A stretch of DNA of 64,000 bases from Puccinia triticina (lineage: Eukaryota; Basidiomycota; Pucciniomycetes; Pucciniales; Pucciniaceae): NCBI RefSeq assembly GCF_026914185.1, contig NC_070568.1, positions 6,221,501-6,285,500 of the forward strand, in the 5' to 3' direction. The notes beneath the pieces are model-generated. The model did no database searches. It saw nothing but the letters and a program-made list of their open reading frames with translations, and had not been told where the DNA came from. The position numbers and the translations under genes are program-made. Positions 10,706-21,194 of this stretch are shown here, in pieces (within the stretch, counting starts at the first letter, position 1; every line of letters starts with the position of its first letter).

Positions 10706-11899
10706 CGTGAAAGCGTTCGAGTTTTTTAGTAAGGAACGATGGGTCTTAATTCGATAATCCGATGATTCTAGTTGTCGTTCGTTGATGAGACTGAGTTGGC
10801 TTGTGGAGGTTTATAAATGGCCCAGTTGCCATGCGAATCCTGGATATCTTGAGCCGAGTCGGGGATGTCGTAATTTGGAGTATGACTACTCATCATGCAT
10901 GCCCCGGTGTGGAGACTTTGCTTCAATAACACCACTGCAACAACACCTGTCAGCTGCCTGTGAAGTTTAAATCTACCAAACAGCCACCCTTGCTGGCCTG
11001 TCCATTGGGGCCGCAATTCTTTTGAGGAGTGAGCTGTCTTGTTCAAGCCAACTCTGCCAAAGTCAATCAAGGCATGCCAAGGTTTGGCCATAAGTTTTCT
11101 GTGAAAATATGGTGTGTTAGCACAATCTTTTTTTCAATAATTCTGGTTCCAGTGAGTTGTTGGTCCAGGTTAATCTTCACAACAATTCTACTAAACTCAG
11201 ACCCATCTTCACGATAATTCCACTAACCTCAAAATCAAATAGCTGCTAAGAATCTGTTTTCCACTTCTGTTCAAGACGCTAGATCCACAAACACCAGAAA
11301 AATTCATCAGAATGCTCCAGAAGATAATAAACCTAAGGGTGTTCACTTTCAGGAATTCAACACTAATGATGATGGTAAGTTAATAGAAAATGATGTAATT
11401 GATGATGATACAACAGAGAAAATACAGACAATCCAAAATGATTGGCTGCAAGTCAAACTATTGATTGCAGAAAACCTTGTGCCCCGGGCATGCGGAGAGA
11501 GTCTACCCTGACCCAGTAAAAAGTCAGGAATCAGGCTTCAAAGAACTAAGTGGATCATACAACCACATGTGCTATTGTCTAATTCACAGCGCAGGGGAGC
11601 CGGATGTGACTGAAAAGTAAACTGAAGTGATCCCTATGGAATCTTCATGAATTGAGGACCAGCTAAGTAGTAGTTTCAATGAGCTGCTCTTGAGACATGA
11701 CCGTAGAAACGCGAGTAATCTTTTGACAATACTCAACAAAATCATTTCAACAACAACACGTCGACAATGTACAGAGTGGCGAGAAACAATTAGAAAGAAA
11801 CTGCTCTATGTAAAGATTCAAGCGGTTAATTATACATAACCCACGCAAGAATGATGAAGGTTTTGAATTCTGATGGTTAGTAATTTTACATGACTCCGT
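10706..11899. other. Intergenic with a retroelement-like coding remnant
   Basis: Plus-strand codons from about 11270 to 11510 read as an acidic hydrophilic peptide (for example KPKGVHFQEFNTNDDGKL) ending in a stop at 11510. It has no start and no splice context. It resembles debris of a retroelement polyprotein, but no catalytic motif is left. No other gene is supported. Confidence 0.35.
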
Positions 11900-13065
11900 A
11901 AGGGGATACCACGATGTTCCCATCAAGGGCCTGCGGGTATCGTATTTGCCGATAATGAAAAGAAACAAACCACGCATCGTTTTCAGTAACATACCATCCG
12001 GCGTACCGTTTGAGATTGAAGAGAAGCGGTGATTGGAGAGTCGGATGCATGTGGAAAATTCAAATGAAAGGAAACGTTTGGTGTTTGACCTTTGAGCATG
12101 AAAAGTGATGGGATGGAGCAAGGAAGGACTCTTACGTGGCATCCATACTTCATCTGTCTATACTCGATGACGGGGATCACGTCTGAAAATTCGACTGGGG
12201 CGGTAAGACCCGAAGCTACTGTCTGAGCCGAAGGATCGTCTGAGGTTTTGAACTGGAAGGATGAACTGATCCAATCGTCAACCTCTTTCTTGAGACGGGT
12301 GAGGAGCTGCGTTTTGAACTCAGCAGTTCCGTACTCGGCGGCCGGAGGAGCGATGACATCCAGGTATAGCATGGCGACCGGTGCCGTCGGTGAGGTGGCC
12401 GGCTTCTGCAGAAATGTTGCTCCTTCATAATGGGCTATAGTCGCTGAGAAGGAAATCCGAAGATCGGCCGGATCTGTGCCGTCATGGATGTTAAGAATTC
12501 AAGTTTTTTGAGTCTGCGAACAAAAATTCTCGGGTGGTCTCTGGTCGGATGGAACTACAGGGTGTGTGGTGTTTCGGAGAATCAGAAAAGTATTTAAAAA
12601 GATGCTTACCAAACCAGGCCTCCCCACAGCACATTTTGAAACTTATGGTCAACCTCCGAGCCAGATCACTTCGAATATTTTCGTCTGAGCAGGGTAGCGA
12701 ACTGAGCACTTTAACAATTATCATTCTGGGCTTCTTTCCTCGTTCTGTGTGCCTGTCTGTTACCTTTGCCGTTTGCTTGGTTGTTAAGTAGGGATCGATC
12801 GAAGTTGCTAGTTCTCTGGGTCGGGGGAGTGGAGAGAGCACATGTTTCTCGGAAACTGGTACATCCACCAGACTGTCAACACCCGGCACAGCATAAAATT
12901 AACTGTTTTCATCATGACAACCATAAACCTTAACCAAGATGTGGGTCGCTTGGTGGTCAATGGGGAACGGAAACAAGAAAGAATACACAGTTGTGTGGCT
13001 TGTCTACCCATATCTACAGATGAAGTCTTCAAACCAGAGGAATGAAGACAACTCTTCACTTTCAT
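11900..13065 (-). CDS. Unidentified multi-exon gene (approximate model)
   Basis: Several frames connect through plausible GT-AG introns. An exon near 13010-13060 encodes EELSSFLWFEDFICRYG and joins one near 12780-12870 (LVDVPVSEKHVLSPLPRP, then ATSIDPYLTTKQTAK). The next, near 12650-12720, gives SVRYPAQTKIFEVIWLG. The following exon, about 12133-12475, gives DPADLRISFSATIAHYEG, then AMLYLDVIAPPAAEYGT and FSDVIPVIEYRQMKYGC. A last coding piece near 11890-12020 reads LLFNLKRYAGWYVTENDAWF and ends in a stop, but its acceptor is unclear. The start codon is also not fixed. I do not recognise the family. It lies downstream of gtr1 on the same strand. Confidence 0.45.
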
Positions 13066-13737
13066 TGATTCATGGCAGTGCGATGTCAGACATTGCAAAC
13101 AAATCACACCGAGTGACTCGTTTCTGTGACTCCTGTTCTCACAAACCCCGCATCAAACTGCATATTTATTTACATTGGCAAAAATTCTTTTTTGTTTATT
13201 TTTTAATCAAACAAATCAACATCGTTGATCATGACTACGCTGAACAGGAGGAGGGTCAGAGGAGAAGGTCTTGGGCATTATTTGAAGTTAGAACTATGTG
13301 CTGAAATTGTCAGAAGAACGCAGAGGAAAGCAGCTTGGTCACTGCTCGCGGTGAATGACCTTATCTTTTTTTTTTTTTTGCACTGGCAGGCCAGCTGATT
13401 CTGTGGATTGAAAAGAGATAGAGAGAGCCCATGGAATGGCGAAGGAATCATCCAAAGGATCGGCCTAGAACGATGTCTTCCTTGCTCTTCTTTTTCGAAG
13501 TTTCGTAGCCGACGGATCATAGAAATCTGAGCAATCGCTAGCAGATAAGTATCGGACAGCTACAGACTTCAACGTGTTCCTTGTTTTCTCTCTTTGTGAT
13601 AGCAAAAAGAGGCCGTTGGCTCGGGAATATGAAGGTGCCGCTGGCTCGGGAATTTGAAGATGCCACCGAACACACATACCAAGAGTCGATAAATCGTGCC
13701 CTCATCCAACCAGATAGATCACCAATCACAACATAGT

Positions 13738-15382
13738 TTAGCGTGAACCTGGTGCTTTTGGAGATAGTCCAGGAAGCTTGGCAAAGGAGGGCCGCGAGAG
13801 GTTGATATTCAGATGAATCGCGGCGGGTACTATGATCAAATAAAGCATCCATCTCAATCATTGATGAAAAGAGTCGGTCCATACTCTTTCAATATAAGTT
13901 ACTGACCAACTTTGGGATCTACAGCCACCACCAGAATGGCAGTGGTTTCTGTCAGACTTTCGAGTACTGCAGTGTACATGGGATGGGTAATTTCCATGGA
14001 CTTGAAACGAGATCTTATCCGACTATCTAGGGCCATTGGAAGCATTTTCAATGTCTGGACGATGGTTAAGAGTGGGTATCAATGAATCAAATGAACATCG
14101 TGACCCACGCTGATGCGGATTTGAACGCTTTTACGACCGCTGAAGCCCGTTCAAACCGTCGTTCATCCACAGCTTGGATTTGCTCGGTCGCATCATCATC
14201 CGTCCATCTTGCGACGACTAACGATGTGGCCGTCTCGAAAACAATCACCTCACAAGCAGAGGTGAACCTGCCAAACCGCTCCAATGGAGCGTGCAATGTC
14301 CCGATTTCGGGAATCAACATTTGCACAATCGTCGACCAAGCCTGGTGGTAAAAAGCGTAATCAGAAGAATGAATGAGGTGGTATTTTCGTTTTGGGTGAT
14401 ACGTGAGATCGAAAGCAAAGGGGGAAAATTCAACCTTGTAAATCGTCTCGTCCCAGATCGAAGTACTGAATATATGGATCATGTCTGCGCTGATCTTTCC
14501 TCTGGAGTAGTCCCCGACTTTGTTTCTTACTTCTTTAGCCTTGGCTTCAAAGACCATTTGTCGATGCTCTTCTGGCACTAAGTCCATCTTGTGAATCAAG
14601 ATGTGCAATTTGAATTCTTCCATACTATGAAGCGAGGATTCGCGTGAGATGTGCACTGCAAATCTCTTGATGAATAAAAAACGGGTGCCCACTTGTCTGA
14701 TTCACTGAGCGTTTCCAAGATCGCCGAAATCACTCTGGAAAACCAGATCATATCGATTGTTGAAAAATCTGGACTCTCGACATCAAACACGTATAGTAGA
14801 CATCCGATTTGAGAGAAAACGGAGCTTCGATTGCGGGCAGGCATCGACAAGACGTTGTGCATGTACGCTAGAGACTCATCAGATTGATTATTGCGATCAG
14901 CTACGGGATCATGATGATTTTTGATGTGATCAAAGTTGAACTTACAGTCTTGGCCCCCACAATCCACTAACCTTAGGGCGAAATGACCCAAGAATTTGAT
15001 TGGAGTGGTTTCCATGTCTCTTAAGATCAGTTCAGTAAAAGTATCAGCATAATGGGCTCCACATGGAACCATCGAGAAGGTGGATTGTAGGATGAGGCTG
15101 ACATAGTAGCTCCCAGCTTCCTTGTATCAGCAGCGGCCATATTAGCGAAGATCATATTCCTCATCGACGACTTGCCCGATCCTGTGAAAACAACACAAAC
15201 AATAAGAAATAATCAGCCGTGGGGATAGGAGGGATTCTCAATGAAGCAGAAACTGACCTGACTTGCCCATCAGTAGGACCTACATGGGCGTATGTGCAAG
15301 CAATGCCCTGTGAGTTTTCTGCGCACGATAAGAAATCCACGAGCAATGTGCTGACCTTTTTGGCGGCGTCTGATTGAGACAT
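13738..15382 (-). CDS. gtr1: Rag-type small GTPase Gtr1 (RagA/B orthologue)
   Basis: The ATG at 15382 gives MSQSDAAKK, which splices to VLLMGKSGSGKSSMRN (P-loop). Six further introns follow. GATID comes next, then DCGGQD (G3), LLYVFDVES, HKMDL (G4) and the typical Rag motif FSTSIWDETIYK AWSTIVQ. The C-terminal roadblock-type domain follows: FTSACEVIVFETATSLVVA, then LTETTAILVVAVDP and PAAIHLNINLSRP. The stop is at 13738-13740. Rag GTPases heterodimerise (Gtr1-Gtr2) on the vacuole and relay amino-acid status to TORC1. Intron phases are consistent throughout, so the gene looks intact. It shares a short upstream region (15383-15620) with the divergent gene at 15621. Confidence 0.93.
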
Positions 15383-15620
15383 TACGATACTCGTGTTCGG
15401 CTTGGAGGCTGTGGGCTCGGCTCTGGTGTTGGTTGGGTGCAGGGTTGAGGCATGTTGTAACCCCGGGGTGCTGTTCGGATACCCTCCGATACCCTCGCTG
15501 GGTCATATCAATGACATCAGACTACAGACTCCCAGAGCCAAGACCCACCCCAGATCACCCAAAACGCTATCCGTAGTCCGACCAGGTCCGAGCACATAGA
15601 CAGGGGCTTCGGTGCGCAGA
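15383..15620. promoter_or_regulatory. Shared upstream region of divergent genes
   Basis: Only 238 bp separate the gtr1 ATG from the ATG at 15621 on the other strand, so both promoters must lie here. No clear TATA box is visible. Confidence 0.5.
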
Positions 15621-17105
15621 ATGGATCCAAAGACAAACAGCTTGGTCACCCCCAAACCCAGCGAGCCACTGCTCAAGAAAGATTTCCTCCCCACCCCCAC
15701 GAAAACGAACGAAATCCAGAACAATCCCCCAGCCGCTGTAAACAACACATCAAAACCCAATCAGCCTACATCAAGAAACTTGCTGTCCAGTCAGAACATG
15801 CTCAATCCAATCACTGCTAAGCCTCTGTCTACCAAGATCATGCAGGGTGTATCGTCTGATGAAATCGATGGGATGATTGAGTAAGGCCGAACAACTTGAC
15901 GATATGGCTTGAATAAGTTCCTCCTCTCTCTCTCAACAAAAGAGACGGATAGAGAGAGAGAGAGAGAGAGAGAGAAGTGAGGGCTGCTGAATGCTAAAAC
16001 AAGAAACCAATCACTTCCCCGTTCTGTTGAATTTGTCTAGGAGAATCAAAGCCGACATCGAGCCGTAGGTGATCACCCTCCCTTCTCGTTCCTATTGAAT
16101 TGAAAACGCAAAATCAAAACTTATGTAACTGATGCGAAGGATCTAAAGCTTGTTGGGACGATACCAAGATCAGGAAAAGAGAATCAATACACTCAAAGTA
16201 AGTGATTAGTCTCTTTGAAATCAAGCTCATTTTCTTTCTAGTAAAAAATATATGAGAAATAAACGAAACTTGAGTGTACAGGAATCATTACATCCACATA
16301 TCCTATCCACAAGAACGGCAGTCTCACATTTGAGTCATCTGGCATCAAGGGCCAAAAAGACTTCAGATCTCATCGATCAACAATCGGGCGCATTCATCCA
16401 ACTAGCAAAAGAAGACATATACAAGCAGATCGAGTCGGATTCGGTCGGCCGTGAGAAGGATTTCAGTGATAGCCAGTCGGACCTATTGGGCGGGGATCAA
16501 CTCGAATTAGCTCGCACAAAGGTGCCCAATTTTTTCCCCTTTCCTCACCTCTCTCTATATCTCCACCGGCAATATTCTGACCAATCTTTGTTTTTTTACA
16601 CCGTTGAATTATCATTAGCTTTTGGAAGCTAACAAGAAGCTCGAGAAACATATCGCTCGTCAAAGGCACTATGAGCGGAAACTGGCCATGCACCTTTCCA
16701 CCAGTCAGTCCATCCTCCTGCTTTCCTCTTTCCAAGTGCATGTGTACCTTAGTGCCTTGCACCGAAAACGATACTTGTACGAACCTGAACTAACATCTGG
16801 GTAGGGCTTGTTGCGAAACGCGGGAATCAAGTTCGTCGGTTGATTCTAATTTTATTGACGATCAAGATCTTCATTGATTTGAGGATCTCGAATCAAGTGA
16901 ATCAATTCATCAACGAACTAGCTCCGGTTGAGTACATGCCTGCCTTTTTCGCTCGCAGTCTCATTGGCAATACCCATCCGCCCCAATCAACGGCAGCCCA
17001 TCACCATTCCTCCACTTATGACCATCAGCATCAGCCCAGAAAACGAGCATCCGATTTCGTTGCCTACTTGCTTTGGATGGTCCTAATCAAGTTAGAGTTT
17101 TTCTA
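15621..17105 (+). CDS. Unidentified coiled-coil protein (multi-exon, approximate model)
   Basis: Exon 1 starts MDPKTNSLVTPKPSEPLLKK and ends at a GTAAGG donor after SSDEIDGMIE. Short exons follow: RIKADIE near 16041-16065 and RYQDQEKRINTLK near 16160-16198. The next, about 16281-16519, is ESLHPHILSTRTAVSHLSHL to GGDQLELARTK. Another, about 16621-16700, is LLEANKKLEKHIARQRHYER. Further coding sequence may extend to about 17105 (YMPAFFARSLIGNTHPPQ and a hydrophobic tail). The spacing of Leu/Ile and the many charged residues point to coiled coils. A (GA)n microsatellite at about 15950-15975 lies inside intron 1. I do not recognise the family; a kinetochore, trafficking or tethering role would be a guess. 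Confidence 0.45.
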
Positions 17106-18127
17106 AGCAGCAACTCAAGCCGAGCAATAGTTCCAGTGATGTATGGCCCCATTCTCCAACGGATGTTTGTTTGCGATACTTTTTGATCAAAAGTTATGTT
17201 TTGATGGAGTTTTGAAAGTCGCGAGCGATTTTTATAAATCAACAAGGATGTCTTACCCCTCTGTGTATAACTGTTTTCCCCATCGGCAAAATCTGAAGTT
17301 GGTCTTGCCCACTTTTTGTAAATATATAGGTTCCTAGATAAATACATACATGATGAAATCACGCAAATACTTCCTCTGGAAAACTGGGCCAGTCAGACTG
17401 TGGGTAAGCTGGTTGAGATCTAGAGACTGAAATTTGTCGAGAGCCTAGAGGAAGTGGCTGGGAAACTCGGCTTGGAGGAGGACGCGACCGTGAAGCGGTT
17501 GCAAAATCTTACAGTGACCCAAGGAGCTCGAAGAATTGTGGGCTCGTAGACACAAGCCAGCAGGACAGCCGATCGCGCTACCACACCGAGGCAAACTCCG
17601 ACTCGGATGACTTCGACATTGCCCGCGCTAACCTGCAGCCCTCTGCAGCCTGTGACTTTTCACAACCCGCACTAGAAGAAGTTGGAATGCCGATCTGCGG
17701 GATGGGCGGTTTCCCCAGGTCCCTGCTATTCGGGCGTGGTGTCGGCGAGATCCTCCAGCATCTTCGTGAGGACAGTATGAAATGTTGGTGGTGCATTTTT
17801 GCTTGGATTTGGGACTGAAACCCGATATTTTACTCCCAAGAGTATTGCAGTCTTCTGTGAGTATTGTTGCCATTATCGTAATGATAACGGCACCGATTCT
17901 GTTATGTTTTGGTTATGCTACCCTTACTGGTAACATAACTTCCCATTGTTGTATTTTCTCTTTTCCGCCGGCCTCCCATCATTGGCCTGCTTAAATCCAT
18001 CTCCAACGGAGCCGCTGTTGCGCAAGCTGAGTCCAAATTTGGCGGTCCGGAAGGCATTTTTGCCTCCAGCGGAGCCACCAAATAGGCTGCCAAAGTTGGC
18101 GGGGGTGGATCAAAGCCGCCCTTGGCT
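17106..18127. other. Intergenic with a coding-like fragment at about 17430-17800
   Basis: Plus-strand codons near 17430-17530 read ESLEEVAGKLGLEEDATVKR before a stop. In another frame, 17560-17800 reads DSDDFDIARANLQPSAACDF and LLFGRGVGEILQHLRED. These look like remnants of a real protein but have no start, end or recognisable domain. They lie outside the 18128-24686 element. Confidence 0.35.
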
Positions 18128-18552
18128 CTAACTTAACTAAGTCCCCCTCTGCGTGTGGCTGGGGGGGGGGGGGGGGGGGGGGCGCCGACCGCAGGGAGGG
18201 ACTTATACCCAAAGCGGGGGTGCTCGCCTGAGAGCATCGGGCGGAAATCTGGTTGAGATTCAAGAGGCTGTAGCTCGCTCGTTATGCGAGCTACATATGA
18301 GGTCCCAAGCACCAATGGACGCGCTTGCATCCTGGCAATCCAGCCATGGTGTCTGTTTTGCAGTTTTCCTTTTTGTTTACTTTTTAATCCCGAGAAACAT
18401 GTTTGGAGGTTATTGGGGGTAGCGCTGTGTTCCCCTGTTCGCAGTAAAATCCTTTTTGGGCAAATTTAGCCGTTGAGAATGGTAAACACATAATTGAACT
18501 GGATGATTAAGCTCAAGTCATGCATACATCCACCTGAGGGCACTGAGATCGA

Positions 18553-21194
18553 TTGCCTGTTGTATTATACAAGAAGCAAACCGGCACCTCAGTCGAAGAC
18601 AACAAAACATATGTACCGATTTCCATACGTAGAATGGATGGATCATCTCTAGCGATATCAGCACGAATGCCAGAAGAGGCACATGTTGAAAGTACTACAT
18701 CGCAGCCGGCTAAAGCAAGAGAAAAAGGAAAAAAGAAACCATTACAATTGAGCCCGGAGATAACAAATCTGGAAAACGATAATCTAATCACGAATCAAAG
18801 AAACAATATGAAGAACCACCGAAGAAGCTACAGGTTGATACCGTCTGCAACCTCGCCCGTGGCTATCACAGCTTTGTGCTTGCGGGAACGGGATATGGGA
18901 AGTCCCGGATCGCAGAGCTATACTTTCACCTGTATGCGCCGGAGAAGAAGCCGGTTGTGCTCGTCCTCAACCCTTTGGACTCGTTAGGCGAAGATCAAGT
19001 GAGTTTGTCGGCTTGACAGCTGCCAATTGAAGAGAACTGAGTGGAAATGGTTATGGGTAGGTCCGAGAAAAGACAAAAGCAGGAATTAAAGCAATCAGTC
19101 TTGGAAAAATGAAGTTGACGAAGGCTATAGTGGAGGATATAAAAAGAGGAGACTATGCTTTTGTTTACCTGGTTCGTCTTTTTATCGTTCTTCTTCCTTG
19201 CTATCTGTTTTCTGATCTGGCTGGGTTTGCAGAGCCCGGAGGTTTTCCTCAACAACCCCCTTTTTACTGAGTTGTACTTCAGCAACGAATTTCAGAGCCG
19301 CCTAGTCTTGCTTGTTCTCGATGAGGCACACATGGTGTACGTCTGGGGCCTTGTGGAATCAGGGAAAGCAAAATTCCTTTCGGTACGTGATCGTCTTCAA
19401 GATTACGGGATTTTTCGACCATCGTACGGCAAACTCGGAGATCGCTTGATGGCCACAAACGGTGTTCCAATACTGCTATTATCTGCGACCTGTCGTCCGG
19501 TGGCCATTGATTCAATTCTAGGGAGCTTGATGCTCAAACCGGTCGATATTACGTTCTTTCGTGGTGAACTTGTACGAACCGAGATCCGAATACTACGATT
19601 TTATATGGAATACCCGCTCAAATCTTGCGAAGACCTGTTAAGAATGTTTTCAAAGAAAACTGAGATAAAGGACAAAGATTTACTTCCTACTCTGATCTAT
19701 TCCGGCACCCGGAAGGCAACCCTAGCTGTAATAAATGTCCTGAATAAAGCACGAGGGAAAAAGAGAGATGCTTACAGTAGCAAAAGCAGCTTTATCAGAC
19801 GCTAACATGCGTGTACCGGAGACGAAGACAAGATAGATTGTGTTGAAGCCTTTGAAAAAGAAAAGTTTCCGATCTTTTCAAGTACGATGGCCCTCGGCTT
19901 AGGTCAGAACTGGAAGAGAGTGCGATGTGTCATACACATGGGTCGGGGCGACCCGTCGACCATTAGCCAGATGATGGGACGTTGCGGACGAGACGGAAGA
20001 CCTGGACTAGCAATCTTGTTTATGGAGCCGAATAGAAAGAAGGGGAAGAATAGTGTTAAGCAATTTGAACACGGAAAGAAGCAGCTCACCGATGATGATC
20101 GAATGGATGCGTATGCCGTGACACCTGTCTGCCTGAGAGTAGCTAACGCAGTGGATAATCTGTATGTTGTGTTTGTTGTTATACCATCATCAAATTTCAG
20201 CTAACACCAATTATTGTGTAGTTATGGCTACATACCTGTCTCCAAGGAAGATCCAAACTATCTGAAGGAAAGATCTCGTCACGTGTCCCTCAAGTTTGAT
20301 CCCTGTGATTGCTCTAACTGCGAGCCAGAGGCTGCGACACAGATACACAATTGCGCACACCTGTTAAGAAAAGATAATTTCGAAGATATTATGAGCAATC
20401 CTAGCCGTTTCATGGAGGGTATGCCTGAGTACATCAAACCAAAGAAGAAGAGACATCAGAAAACCAAATACAAGAGCCGTTTCTCCGAATCAAATGTAAA
20501 GAAGATCGCCGACGATCTAGTCGCTCATTTTAAACGTTTTTATACCAATATTTTTGGCTCAAAGCCCGAATACAAAGCGGAAAAGTATTTTACCAAGACT
20601 GATGCGAAAGCGGTGGCCCAAGCGATTGAATATATCGAAGAACCCAGATTAATTGCAAAGCTTATCGGAGGCAAGTGGTTTGATGACCAGGTCAACAACA
20701 TGTTTTCTTTTATTGAAGTTTACAAACAATCCGAGTTTTTTGAGAAGATCGTGTTTGAGGTGGAAGAAGGAAAAAGACAAAAAGAAAATGAAGAAGCTGA
20801 AAAAGCACGGAAGAAGAAGCAACAAGAAGAAGAAAAGCGTCGGTTGAATGAAAAGAAAGAGGCGGATAGACTGGCCAAACACGCAGAGGATGCAACTGCG
20901 TTGGAGGGTTTCAAGCGCGCTCGAGCCGCCGAAGTCATCGAAGCCGAGGAGAGACGCTGTAGAGGAGATCTTCTGACGAGTTCCTCCAATCCTGTCACAC
21001 TTCAACCAAAAGCAAAGCGGGTCAGATTGTCTCCCGAAGAGAAAAAGAAAAACGATGAGAAAATAAAAGCCGATAAAGCGGCTAAGAAAGCAGAAGATGC
21101 CCGTGCGCTAGAAGGTTTCAAGAAAGCGCGAGCTGCTGAAGTGGTGGAGAGACGCGCGAAAGACGGAGAAATCGAGAGCACATCACTCACCTGA
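18553..21194 (+). pseudogene. RecQ-like superfamily 2 helicase of the two-gene transposon, disrupted
   Basis: Motif I is AGTGYGKSR at about 18889; exons 18834-18998, 19062-19172 and 19234 onward join at GT-AG sites. Motif II is VLDEAH (19317-19334) and motif III is LLLSATCRP. Motifs V-VI follow: ALGLGQNWKRVRCVIHMGRG and ISQMMGRCGRDG. A CDCSNC cluster lies after a further intron (20169-20220). The C-terminal tail is a Lys/Glu coiled coil containing a ~35-residue internal duplication (ALEGFKRARAAEV / ALEGFKKARAAEV). A TAA codon at 19803-19805 interrupts the frame just before HACTGDEDK. The N-terminal piece from 18553 is one frame off from motif I near 18790-18830, implying a frameshift or a missed intron. 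RecQ enzymes unwind DNA 3'-5'; here the role would be in transposition. Confidence 0.8.

Noticed and set aside
18128..18210. Treating the two ends of the 18128-24686 element as separate one-ended MITEs
   Set aside because: The 9-bp flanks match only when the two ends are paired across the whole 6.56 kb, which makes one element the better reading.
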